A stretch of 15,001 nucleotides of DNA from JBCCTJ01 sp039198585 (GCA_039198585.1 JBCCTJ010000022.1:1-15001); one strand, 5' to 3'; positions 6,911 to 14,389 are shown, counted from the stretch's first letter. The notes: generated by a model not told the origin, from the sequence alone. A program made the numbers and translations.

Positions 6911-7402
6911 CTAAGGTTTCCAATGTAAAGTTAAATGAATAGGCATTCTAGCTCCTAGACTAATGGTTAATTGCTGTGTTTTCACCCCCCCTATGTGACA
7001 AGAAAACATTCTATTTTTTTATATGTTTTTTATAGCTAGAAACACAACCTTTAAGAAAGCCATATCGCTTGAAAAAGTTCTTTTATTTTTGATCGTTTTT
7101 CTGAGCTGTCGATGGTATCCTTCTATTGAATGGACCGTATATAAATAAACTTCCTAATGGGTAGCGTATAAGCAAAATAAGTACTAAGCTTTCCCCAGTT
7201 ATATTCCTAATATTTTACGACTATAGGGTATTTTTTACCCCATTTCTCGGACAAAAAAAGGAGTTCTTCCTCAGCAGATTCTTTGGTTTGGGCTTTGTAT
7301 ATTTTTTTCAAGTCTTGCATAAACTCTTTTCTATCTCTTGTCCGAAATGTATTAGAGCGAATTGCGTATCTGGTGTACAATACAGCTTTGAATCTCATTT
7401 TG
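6911..7402 (-). pseudogene. Decayed IS256-family transposase (C-terminal half)
   Basis: Read leftward, successive pieces of an IS256-type (mutator-like) transposase appear in changing frames. First is EIQSCIVHQIRNSL, ending at a stop at 7352-7354. After a frame change comes KEFMQDLKKIYKAQ, then EKWGKKYPIVVKY to a stop at 7207-7209, and beyond it NWGKLSTYFAYTLPIRKFIY in the same frame. After another frame change comes HSIEGYHRQLRKTIKNK, running to DMAFLKVVFLAIKNI and a stop at 7019-7021. A last stretch (QLTISLGARMP) ends at 6911. The order matches the IS256 family exactly (CIVHQIRNSL, EKWGKKYP, IYTTNAIEGYHRQLRK). There are at least two frameshifts and two in-frame stops, so it is dead. The N-terminal half, with the first catalytic Asp residues, is not recognisable upstream. 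Confidence 0.85.
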
Positions 7403-7507
7403 TAGAAAAAATAAATACTGATAACCTATAATTGATTGTGGAAAATGAAAAAAATTACTATTGTATCTAACTTTTAAACTACAAGAAATTATGCATAAAG
7501 TAAGAAA

Positions 7508-7850
7508 TGTTTAGTGCACTTACAAGCTAAGTTACTCAACAAAATAAGAACTAAGGACAAACGTGCTTTTTCTTCTGATTTGAAAGTAGCTAACAAAAAG
7601 CTCGTATTAAGATAAAAAATTTTGTAGATGAGTGGAAAGAAGCGTATAGACGTACAGTAACCAAATTGCTTGATGAGAATGACTATTTGAGATATATATA
7701 GATTATTCTGTTGAAGCTCATACGCATGATACAACCAACTCAATTGAGAGTTTAAGTAGACAAATTCAGAAGATCACTAAAACCAAACTTAGCTTTGAGC
7801 AAGAAGAAAATTTACTTGATTTAATTTTTATGATTATTAAAGATTTCTAA
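7508..7850 (+). pseudogene. Second decayed IS256-family transposase (opposite strand, different subgroup)
   Basis: On the plus strand, three pieces in order resemble another IS256-type transposase. CLVHLQAKLLNKIRTKDKRA runs on to a stop at 7613-7615. NFVDEWKEAYRRTVTKLL runs to a stop at 7699-7701. TTNSIESLSRQIQKITKTK, with EEALL-like EQEENLLDLIFMIIKDF, ends at 7848-7850. The motifs (CLVHLQ-x-LLNK, TTNSIESL, RQI-K-TKTK) are family hallmarks. The sequence is clearly not a copy of the minus-strand remnant, which has IHQIRNSL and IEGYHRQLRK instead. An ATG-less stretch from ~7480 (LQEIMHKVR) may be the continuation upstream by one frameshift. The N-terminal half is missing. A long minus-strand frame covering this area is only the antisense of this remnant. 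Confidence 0.8.
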
Positions 7851-8028
7851 GTCAATTATTGGTAGAAATATGCAGTAACCAACTTGTAATACCTTACCAA
7901 AAAAATAATTAATTATACGCTACCAGTTGTTTTGGCAGTTGTGTTACACATGCTGGTATTACAAGGATAATATTATTGTATAGTTTCATATATTTTAATC
8001 AAGTATTGATTTTTTAACTGTTAAGACA
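7851..8028. other. Non-coding or decayed stretch before the Cys-rich gene
   Basis: No gene is visible. Some words (YAVTNL near 7870) might be the degraded end of the plus-strand transposase, which in this family ends with W...P..NW. TATATTTT (7989-7996) is a near match to the -7 element, 33 bases before the Cys-rich ORF, but no -33 element is properly spaced. Confidence 0.3.
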
Positions 8029-8166
8029 ATGAGCTATAATTACCAAATAGAAACTGACATTTGCAATTGCTGTCTTGATTTTGAGTGTGACTTTTGCTCT
8101 GTTAAAACACTCTGCCAATGTTCTGGTAGTTACTTGTGTGAAAAATGCTCGTTACTAGATTTTTAG
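8029..8166 (+). CDS. Cysteine-rich microprotein, 45 residues, nine Cys
   Basis: ATG 8029 to TAG 8164-8166 encodes a 45-residue protein that begins MSYNYQIETDICNCCLDFEC and ends CEKCSLLDF. Cysteines are at 12, 14, 15, 20, 23, 29, 31, 37 and 40, giving C-x-C-C, C-x2-C (20-23), C-x-C (29-31) and C-x2-C (37-40). There is no His, signal peptide or membrane span. The regular spacing suggests a zinc-binding knuckle or treble-clef-like fold, or less likely an Fe-S or other metal site. The frame has a TAA 36 bases upstream, so the start is constrained. Nine Cys in 45 codons is improbable for random A+T-rich DNA, although a fragment of a larger decayed protein is possible. It lies between transposase debris and ssb (which is on the other strand), so context gives no function. 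Confidence 0.5.
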   Translation: MSYNYQIETDICNCCLDFECDFCSVKTLCQCSGSYLCEKCSLLDF

Positions 8167-8239
8167 TATTTACACACTATCCACTACTAATGATTATTGA
8201 CTATTTAAGTTACTCAATTGTTGCTTTTACATACTACCC
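8166..8239. repeat. Pair of similar 17-bp repeats resembling IS256-type ends
   Basis: GTATTTACACACTATCC (8166-8182) and GCTTTTACATACTACCC (8223-8239) are direct repeats matching at 13 of 17 positions, 57 bases apart. Read on the minus strand they contain TAGTGTGTAAA and TAGTATGTAAA, which resemble the TGTGTAAA-type inverted ends common in IS256-family elements. With two decayed IS256 transposases nearby, they may be leftover element ends. No partner in inverted orientation was found, so the call is weak. Confidence 0.3.
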
Positions 8240-8270
8240 AATTCAACATAGGCTCCTCTATCATTAAAGA

Positions 8271-8693
8271 TTAGAAAGGAAGCTCATCCTCAGCTGGAGA
8301 TACAGGTGCGGCTTTTTCTTGAGATCTTGTTGTACCGCCATAAGGATCACCCCCTACATCGTTACGATTGCCTAGTAGGACCATCTTATCTCCTACAATT
8401 TCACTGATATACCGCGTGTTACCACTTTTATCTTCATAAGAGCGGTTGGTAATCTCCCCTTCTATATACACTTGTTTACCTTTTTGTAAGTAACGTTCTG
8501 CTATAGTAGCCAATCCTCTCCAAAGGACAATGTTATGCCATTCTGTTTTCGTTATTTTCTCTCCTGTTCTATCTGTGTATGCTTTGCTTGTTGCAATAGA
8601 AAATGATGCTTTGACGGTGCCATCTTCTAAATGCCTAATCTCCGGATCTCTACCCAAGTTACCAATGAGAATTGCTTTATTAACTCCAGCCAT
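8271..8693 (-). CDS. ssb: Single-stranded DNA-binding protein SSB
   Basis: SSB coats single-stranded DNA during replication and repair and recruits partner proteins through its C-terminal tip. At 140 residues it has the OB-fold domain at about 1-108: MAGVNKAILIGNLGRDPEIR, FSIATSKAY, TEWHNIVLWRGLATIAERYLQKGKQVYIEGE and the strand around ISEIVGDKMVLLG. A short Gly/Pro-containing linker follows and then the conserved acidic tip EDELPF (135-140), equivalent to DDDIPF in E. coli. The linker is short, as in other Bacteroidota. The gene is complete and monocistronic in appearance, with 231 bases free upstream. That interval has A/T runs and a 6-bp dyad (CTTTTC/GAAAAG, 8726-8739) but no exact TAnnTTTG. 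Confidence 0.96.
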   Translation of the reverse strand: MAGVNKAILIGNLGRDPEIRHLEDGTVKASFSIATSKAYTDRTGEKITKTEWHNIVLWRGLATIAERYLQKGKQVYIEGEITNRSYEDKSGNTRYISEIVGDKMVLLGNRNDVGGDPYGGTTRSQEKAAPVSPAEDELPF

Positions 8694-8845
8694 GATTGTT
8701 TAGTTAAAAGTTATGATACTTGTCTCTTTTCAAGAAAAGCAGAAAAAAACAAATTGCTTTTTTTTTAAAAAGAGTATAACAATCTTACGCATAATCATCG
8801 AAATATACAAATTTGACGAATATAAAATCATCTTTTTTAAGGAAA

Positions 8846-8917
8846 GTCAATTGAGATAGCTATTGTGAGATGATGCAGTCATCCCCTCTCCTGCTTATTG
8901 GTTAATCAGCAATTGAC
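8846..8917. repeat. Spaced inverted repeat between ssb and the anchored-protein gene
   Basis: GTCAATTG (8846-8853) and CAATTGAC (8910-8917) are exact inverted copies 56 bases apart. Between them a small hairpin (GATGA, five bases, TCATC) is also possible. It lies just past the stop of the minus-strand anchored-protein gene, so it may form a stem at that transcript's end. There is no U-run typical of a simple terminator. Confidence 0.3.
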
Positions 8918-8924
8918 TAGTAGG

Positions 8925-9896
8925 CTACTGCTTACTTTCTGCATAGGATGAATTGAATGCTGGTTTCTTTCTTTCTAAAGAATCAATCCAAACAAGAAGA
9001 AACCCTAGTATCATTATCCAAAATCCTATCTTGATGATAGGATCTGTTCCTCTTGCGTTGTCATCTAAATCATTATCCAAAGAATCAACTGATTCTGTAT
9101 GACTAGCGTCACTAATAGTAGGTTGTGGACTAGGCTCAGGTGTATTGTCAGTTTGTTCTTGAGGGGTAGGTTGTGGACTAGGCTCAGGTGTATTGTCAGT
9201 TTGTTCTTGAGGGGTTATTAGTACTACACGAGCATGGATTCTTGGTTCGTAATAACCTCTGATTAATGGTAGCTGAAGATTATACTCGGTTACAACTGCT
9301 CTATCATCTGATGGCTGATGAAGGGGAGGGAGTCTGGTCATTGTCTTCGTATGTTCGATGATCTCTTCCTTAACTTCTGTAGCATCAGGTACTTCCTCAT
9401 TTTTTAATATCTTGAACTGACGATATCGTATGATGACCTGTTCTAGCCATTTGACTAGGTTAGTATCTTCATTGGTGATTGGATCTAAATGATAAGATTC
9501 TTCTATGAGCTCTTTAATTTTTTCCCTTAATTGATTTGATGTAGGAGGAGTTTGACTAGTTGTGAAAAAAAACCAGCTACTCATACAAATATCTAGTAAA
9601 TCATTCGGACTTTTCAAATGCTTTTGTTCAAATAAGTTGAAAAGGATAGGAAGTGCTCTCTCTTTCATTAACTGCCAGTTGGCCGCTGCTGTGCCTGCAA
9701 AAGCTGTATCATAATCTAATACAATCATCAGGGTAGTTTTTGAGAAAGGACCCAGGGATAGATCACCAGGAAAGTGGTGGGAGCAGATCTCATTAGCTAC
9801 TTCCTGCTGAGTATTGGTTTGCGTTAACTTATTCACAACTTCTACTGTCATTTCCCTTTGTGCTATTTCTACTGCTAGTAACTCAATAAGTTGCAA
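8925..9896 (-). CDS. C-terminal part of a split exported protein: Pro-rich repeat linker plus membrane anchor
   Basis: This frame gives 323 residues from a TTG at 9896. No ATG precedes it, and the open frame actually extends back to 9944, where a TAG stops it. There is no signal peptide. Residues ~1-215 are a helical, soluble-looking region. A Pro/Gln/Thr/Glu linker follows, with two copies of a 16-residue unit (TPQEQTDNTPEPSPQP). An acidic stretch (DSLDNDLDDNARGTD) comes next, then one membrane span (IGFWIMILGFLLVWI, about 291-305) and a tail starting with ERKK. Such a protein needs a signal peptide, and the gene directly upstream, overlapping by 22 bases in another frame, supplies one. I infer that the two frames were one gene of about 630 codons, broken by loss of one T in a short T run (A run at 9908-9912 on the plus strand). 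Function unknown. Confidence 0.65.
   Translation of the reverse strand: MQLIELLAVEIAQREMTVEVVNKLTQTNTQQEVANEICSHHFPGDLSLGPFSKTTLMIVLDYDTAFAGTAAANWQLMKERALPILFNLFEQKHLKSPNDLLDICMSSWFFFTTSQTPPTSNQLREKIKELIEESYHLDPITNEDTNLVKWLEQVIIRYRQFKILKNEEVPDATEVKEEIIEHTKTMTRLPPLHQPSDDRAVVTEYNLQLPLIRGYYEPRIHARVVLITPQEQTDNTPEPSPQPTPQEQTDNTPEPSPQPTISDASHTESVDSLDNDLDDNARGTDPIIKIGFWIMILGFLLVWIDSLERKKPAFNSSYAESKQ
9118..9215. repeat. Tandem duplication, two perfect 48-bp copies
   Basis: Bases 9118-9165 are repeated exactly at 9166-9213, with two more bases of period-48 match. Each copy encodes 16 residues of the Pro/Glu/Gln/Thr linker in the membrane-anchored protein. The absence of any difference between copies suggests a recent duplication or ongoing homogenisation. 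Copy number may vary between strains. Confidence 0.9.
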
Positions 9897-10786
9897 ATAA
9901 GCATCTGAAAAAGGAAATAATAAGAGAGTATACTTGTCAATATACTAGTCGTAAAAGAATTGTGATATGCTCCGAGCCTAGTGAAACCGATAGTCAGTAT
10001 ATTGGGGGTATCAACAAGCTTTTTATCTGACATTTTTTTTGTTGGTTGATAGAGTGGCAAAAAATATGAGAGTTCAAACTGTTCCCGTTCTCTATACCAA
10101 TTATACAACTTAGTATAGAGCTCACTATATGATGAATTGTTTCTATTTCGAGGGAAACTAGCAGTTTTAGTAATTATATCCTTAAAATCTTTATTGATTG
10201 TTTTCTGACGTTCTTGAGAGTGTTCTGGTAGTTTTTTGAAAATAGTTAATACGCCACCGAGAAACCCTTTATATCTTTTTCTCTCCTTTTCGAAATTCTT
10301 TTTTAATTCTTGCTTGAGATTTTCATTAACTGGATTGTTTAAGCTTTTGACTGTATTGAAGAACTGTTGCAGTTCGTGAGTTATATAAATAGGACGTTGT
10401 TTAAGTAACTGATTGACTTGTTTGTGAAAGTTTTCTATTCTGGCTTGGGTATACAATTCATAGTTTTCAAGAAGTACATTTATCGCATTACCTATTCGCT
10501 GCCTGTGATGTGATTCTGGCCAGCCATTAACACGTTGCTGAATTACCCTCATTTCTTGTAAAAACTGTGTACGATTATTTTGATCCCATTCCGTTTGTTC
10601 GGCTACTCGCTCTTGAATAGCTTCCTCTGATGTCTTGTTTTCTTGTTCTACAAATAATTTATGCTGCTTTAGGTTGCTATCAATGAGATTATCTATATTT
10701 TCAGATGCTTGAGTAACAGTAGTCAGCAAAAATGATGCGCATAAAAGCCACTTAATTATTTGTCGATGAAGTGATAATAATAGCAT
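9875..10786 (-). CDS. N-terminal part of a split exported protein (signal peptide, helical domain)
   Basis: The frame starts at ATG 10786 and encodes 303 residues. Residues 1-27 form a good signal peptide: a basic start (HRQIIK), a hydrophobic core (WLLCASFLLTTVT) and likely cleavage after TQA. The rest is polar, Glu/Gln/Asn/Lys-rich and helical, with weak coiled-coil character. The last ~24 residues (TSILTSILSYYFLFQMLICN...) turn abruptly hydrophobic. This could be a genuine anchor. However, adding one T to the T5 run at 9908-9912 makes the frame continue ...SYYFLFSDAYLQLIELL straight into the downstream frame, which has its own linker and anchor. I prefer the frameshift reading, with the mature full product exported and anchored by the distal span. 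It follows bamA by 120 bases on the same strand. TAACTTTA about 30 bases before the ATG is a near match to a -7 element. I do not recognise a family. Confidence 0.65.
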   Translation of the reverse strand: MLLLSLHRQIIKWLLCASFLLTTVTQASENIDNLIDSNLKQHKLFVEQENKTSEEAIQERVAEQTEWDQNNRTQFLQEMRVIQQRVNGWPESHHRQRIGNAINVLLENYELYTQARIENFHKQVNQLLKQRPIYITHELQQFFNTVKSLNNPVNENLKQELKKNFEKERKRYKGFLGGVLTIFKKLPEHSQERQKTINKDFKDIITKTASFPRNRNNSSYSELYTKLYNWYREREQFELSYFLPLYQPTKKMSDKKLVDTPNILTIGFTRLGAYHNSFTTSILTSILSYYFLFQMLICNLLSY

Positions 10787-10884
10787 ATAATAACGTATTG
10801 ATTGATAGCCCTAAAGTTAATAAACTTTACCTGAAAATACTTGTTGCTACACATAGACTTTTAGTAACCCAGGTTTTATTTAAA

Positions 10885-10899
10885 TGGTATTTAGTACCA
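10885..10899 (-). terminator. Weak hairpin after bamA
   Basis: On the minus strand, TGGTA and TACCA form a 5-bp stem with a 5-base loop just past the bamA stop, followed by TTTAAAT. The stem is short and the U tract interrupted, so it is at best a weak terminator. Confidence 0.25.
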
Positions 10900-10906
10900 G
10901 ATTGCT

Positions 10907-13330
10907 TTAACTAGCATGACGTCTTTTATGCCAGTCAATCTCTAAACCAGGAATAATACTATCTGTCCAAACTAAATATATACAAAGAGGCCCTATTCTA
11001 AATCTTTGGGTAAAACCTATACCTACACACCATCTTTTAGCTATATAATCACTTAGTCTAGTTTGTTTGATACCAGCAATACTTGCAAAAAGAGAGAGAT
11101 AGTCATTTTTACCAAATATTTGCCGCCTAACTTCTGCATGATAAATAAAATAGATATCTCCTCCATTTTGATTACTAAATAAAGAAACGTCTCCTTTATT
11201 ATGACCTATGAGGTAAATAGGATAACTCATTTCATCTTGTTGATTTAAAAAAAAATTACCAGATTTTCCATCTTTACTCAGGTTAATACCTCCCTCTATG
11301 CGTTGCATCAATATGTATGAATTGAAGGGAAAATACCATTTATTATGTAGGTGAGGACGCAAATATTGAATCTTACCAGGAGGGAATGCTATATCAATAT
11401 TTAGGCTAAAATTATATCCTTCTGTAGGGAAGAAAAAATGATTTACATTGCTCTCTTGGTACTTAAGACAAGCTTCATACTTTGTAAAGTCAGTTTTAAT
11501 AGGTCTATTAGGGAGCATCTTTTCTCCTTGGGTATGACTAGCAGAAATCGTGCGTTCTATTCTACGAGGGCCGTAGTTGTAGTGATCCCCGATTGCTAGC
11601 TCTACAAGACGACTTCTATAGCTAGGTTTATCTTTGGTAGGATGCTCTGTGTACCGATATCTCCCGCCTACAATAAAATGGTGTCCTCGTATAAAAATCC
11701 AAGGTTGTTTCAGTTCAATGTCTAAGCTAAAAGGCATATATCTTTTTAAGCTATCATGCTCTCTAGTCAGGCTAATCTCCAAAAACATACCTCCTCCTTG
11801 TTTGGGTAAATTCATTTTTTCAAAAAATGGAGATATATCTATATTGGTCAGCAGGAAATGGCATGCTATTTTTTCTAGGTCTAACCTAAGATAGGCACTA
11901 CTATCAATATTAACCGGGAGATAAGAATCAATAATAACCCCAGCTTTATCTTTTTTTCGTTGTTCAACTGCTCTTATTTGCATTTTTTGGGTATCTAGCA
12001 AACCTGAAGAGCGTAGTTCTTTCCTAGCGAATAGTAAGTTTGAACTGTGAAATACTTTACCTACCTCTAAATTATTAGCGGCTAAAATTCCCTTTCCTAT
12101 TTTTTTATTTAAATTGCCTTCTATATTAATACTGATAATTTTTGGACTTTTTATTTCTCGTAGATTAATAGTAATATCTACCTTGTTTTTGCTGATTAGA
12201 CTACTTGTTAATGTAACTAGGCTAAGAAATGCTCCTTTTTTTTCATACAAACTATAAAGACCTTTCAGGCTATCTTTTGATTGGAGAAGTCTACTGATTT
12301 TGGTAATACTATAGGGCATCCCTTCAGAAAATCCTACTGCCTTTGTAAGTTCTTCTGATTGAAAACTTTCATTGCCCAGCCAAGTTATTTGATTGACAAC
12401 AAATGGGGTTCTTTCTTTGATGAGGAATATAATAGTTACCTTTCCATAAGCTCTATCGATCTTTAAGTGAGTAGCTATCTCAGCATTTAGAAATCCTTTG
12501 GAATAGTGATAATAGTTAAGCAATAACGAAACCGCTTCTGAGACACTTGCTTTTGTAAAAGCCATACTAGGTCTTATTTGTTCATAAATACTGTAAAAAA
12601 GCTCTAAAATTTCTTTTTTTTTGATATGGTACAGAATATTCTCTTTCAGCACTTGAAACCCTTTGGTTTCTTTCCCATAAAGTGGTATTTGTTTACTAAG
12701 TGATAAGGTATGCACTTTTTGGTTACCTTGAAAAATGACTTGTTCAATATAATATTTCTTGCCTTTGTGTACTTTAACAACAATTTTATGTAAGTTTTTT
12801 GATTCTTGTACCGCCCTTACTTGCACGAAAACGTCTAGATATCCTTTTTTTAAAAAGTGATTTTTTATATAGCTAGCTGCTTGTTTAAGCTGGTGTTTAT
12901 GGTAGTAGTGATTTACTTGAAAAGCAGCTAAGCGTTCTAATATACTCTTTTCTGAGTAGGGGATACCTACCCACTGTATATGAGCTATTTTTGGAAGTTT
13001 CTTATGAATGATAATCTTGATAACAGTTCTTGTTTCATTATTTTTATTGCTTTTTTTAACCTCTTTTTGAATGGAAGCGTGATAGCCACATGCTAAGAGT
13101 ATTTTTATAGCCCTATTAATAATAGGGCTTATTTGAAAGGGAATATCCAGAAGTTTTTTTATTGGAATCTTGGCAGCTTTTTTGATTGCTTGCTTCTCCT
13201 CTGAGTCGAAAGTAATATTGCTCTTTCCAGCTTCTACTTGTACTTCATCTATAAAATAGCTTTGTTGCTTGTATTGTGCTTGGCATATGAAGAAAGGAAC
13301 TACTACTATATAGAGAAAATACCTTTTCAT
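10907..13330 (-). CDS. bamA: Outer membrane assembly factor BamA (Omp85 family), divergent
   Basis: BamA folds and inserts beta-barrel proteins into the outer membrane. The 807-residue product has a signal peptide (MKRYFLYIVVVPFFICQAQ). About five POTRA-like repeats fill residues ~26-460; the clearest contain IQWVGIPYSEKSILERLAAF (118-137), VIFQGNQKV, VNQITWLGNESFQSEEL (312-328) and ISINIEGNLNKKIGK. A barrel domain covers ~470-807, with Tyr/Phe-rich alternating strands. Two usual marks are missing. The loop-6 Arg-Gly-Phe motif expected near 708-716 reads IGHNKGDVS. The final strand, normally ending in an aromatic residue, is GLEIDWHKRRHAS. Strand 15-like IGPLCIYLVW is present. The gene starts 12 bases after queA and is probably co-transcribed with it. 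TamA or another Omp85 protein is possible, but five POTRAs and a lone copy with core genes favour BamA. Confidence 0.82.
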   Translation of the reverse strand: MKRYFLYIVVVPFFICQAQYKQQSYFIDEVQVEAGKSNITFDSEEKQAIKKAAKIPIKKLLDIPFQISPIINRAIKILLACGYHASIQKEVKKSNKNNETRTVIKIIIHKKLPKIAHIQWVGIPYSEKSILERLAAFQVNHYYHKHQLKQAASYIKNHFLKKGYLDVFVQVRAVQESKNLHKIVVKVHKGKKYYIEQVIFQGNQKVHTLSLSKQIPLYGKETKGFQVLKENILYHIKKKEILELFYSIYEQIRPSMAFTKASVSEAVSLLLNYYHYSKGFLNAEIATHLKIDRAYGKVTIIFLIKERTPFVVNQITWLGNESFQSEELTKAVGFSEGMPYSITKISRLLQSKDSLKGLYSLYEKKGAFLSLVTLTSSLISKNKVDITINLREIKSPKIISINIEGNLNKKIGKGILAANNLEVGKVFHSSNLLFARKELRSSGLLDTQKMQIRAVEQRKKDKAGVIIDSYLPVNIDSSAYLRLDLEKIACHFLLTNIDISPFFEKMNLPKQGGGMFLEISLTREHDSLKRYMPFSLDIELKQPWIFIRGHHFIVGGRYRYTEHPTKDKPSYRSRLVELAIGDHYNYGPRRIERTISASHTQGEKMLPNRPIKTDFTKYEACLKYQESNVNHFFFPTEGYNFSLNIDIAFPPGKIQYLRPHLHNKWYFPFNSYILMQRIEGGINLSKDGKSGNFFLNQQDEMSYPIYLIGHNKGDVSLFSNQNGGDIYFIYHAEVRRQIFGKNDYLSLFASIAGIKQTRLSDYIAKRWCVGIGFTQRFRIGPLCIYLVWTDSIIPGLEIDWHKRRHAS

Positions 13331-13342
13331 GAGTAGGTAGTC

Positions 13343-14389
13343 TCAAATAATTAAGCATGCATCCCCATAAAAAGAAAATCGGTAGTTTTCTTTTTTAGCT
13401 ACTTCATAAGCATGCATCATAAGCTCATGCCCTCCAAAAGCAAGTGTATTAATAAAATCTATAGATTTCGGTATATGAAAATTAGTTAATAAACTATTAG
13501 CAATCTTTGTCTGATAAGGAGGTGTAATAAACATGCTCGTCCATGCTTTTTCTTGTGGTCGCAAATTTTGTGACCCTGACACAGAAGATTCAAGTGCTTT
13601 TAGTGTTGAGGTCCCTACAGCACATATTTTCTTTTCATTTTTCATAGAATTATTCACTTGATCAGCAGTATGTTTTGAGATACAGAAAGGTTCAGTATGA
13701 ATCCGACACTTGATAAGATCTTCAGTATTAAGCGATGATAGTGTATTGAGTCCCAAGTGAATAGTAATTTCAGCTATATTAATCCCTTTCAATTCTAAGT
13801 ACTTTAGAATATATTTAGTAAAGTGGAAACCTGCTGCTGGTGCTACTACAGATCCTAGCTCTGTAGCATATACTGTTTGATAACGCTGACTGTCTATCGG
13901 CTCTAGCTTTCTCCCTATTATAGCTGGCAATGGGGGCTTTCCTATTTCTTTCAGAATATCATGTAATTCTTGATTACTTCCTTGGAAGCAAAATTTAACA
14001 GTACGACAACGTGATGTGGTATTGTCTATTACTTCTACGACGAGATCGTCCTCAATGCATATTTTATTGCCTACTCTTATTTTTCTTGAAGGCTCTACAC
14101 AAACATCCCACAATCTATTCTCTGGATCTAGTTCGCGCAATAATATCATGATGACATTGGCAGAAGTCTTTTCTTTGTATCCATCAATCTGCCCTGCAAG
14201 TACCCTTGTATTGTTAAGTACTAAAGTATCACCAGCTTTAAAGAAAGAGGGTATATTTTTGAAACTATGATGCGTTATTTTTTTTTTAGCTCTATTGACT
14301 ACCATCAGTCTTGACTCGTCTCTTTTTTCTGTAGGATATTTTGCTACAAAAGAGTCGGGAAGCTTAAAATCAAATTTCGATAGTTTCAT
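13343..14389 (-). CDS. queA: S-adenosylmethionine:tRNA ribosyltransferase-isomerase QueA
   Basis: QueA moves the ribosyl part of S-adenosylmethionine onto 7-aminomethyl-7-deazaguanine in tRNA, making epoxyqueuosine at wobble position 34. At 348 residues it has the expected length (E. coli 356). Family blocks appear in order: LPDSFVAKYPTEKRDESRLM (10-29), LVLNNTRVLAGQ (56-67), GKPPLPAII (150-158), RYQTVYATELGSVVAPAAGF (169-188) then HFT, HLGLNTL (211-217), AVGTSTLKALES (257-268), LLTNFHIPKS (300-309) and YRFSFYGDACLI (336-347). All blocks needed for activity seem present. It lies 39 bases after rplS and 12 before bamA. No other queuosine genes are in the window. A symbiont could use QueA only with imported or locally made precursor, which cannot be judged here. 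Confidence 0.95.
   Translation of the reverse strand: MKLSKFDFKLPDSFVAKYPTEKRDESRLMVVNRAKKKITHHSFKNIPSFFKAGDTLVLNNTRVLAGQIDGYKEKTSANVIMILLRELDPENRLWDVCVEPSRKIRVGNKICIEDDLVVEVIDNTTSRCRTVKFCFQGSNQELHDILKEIGKPPLPAIIGRKLEPIDSQRYQTVYATELGSVVAPAAGFHFTKYILKYLELKGINIAEITIHLGLNTLSSLNTEDLIKCRIHTEPFCISKHTADQVNNSMKNEKKICAVGTSTLKALESSVSGSQNLRPQEKAWTSMFITPPYQTKIANSLLTNFHIPKSIDFINTLAFGGHELMMHAYEVAKKENYRFSFYGDACLII

Noticed and set aside
6852..6914. 20-residue plus-strand frame (MKSILAKLQSIQ...) after the coiled-coil gene
   Set aside because: It is too short, with no motif or promoter, and runs into the end of the transposase remnant.
7489..7743. 84-residue minus-strand frame, hydrophobic, looks like a membrane protein
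   Set aside because: It is antisense to the plus-strand IS256 transposase remnant, whose recognisable motifs explain the sequence better.
9910..9930. Programmed -1 ribosomal frameshift at TTCCTTTTT in the split gene
   Set aside because: The bases do not form an X-XXY-YYZ slippery heptamer in the right frame, and no clear downstream stem was seen. A one-base deletion is simpler.
11634..11894. 86-residue plus-strand frame
   Set aside because: It lies fully inside bamA on the opposite strand and has no sensible start or family.
14016..14270. 84-residue plus-strand frame
   Set aside because: It is the antisense of conserved queA coding sequence.
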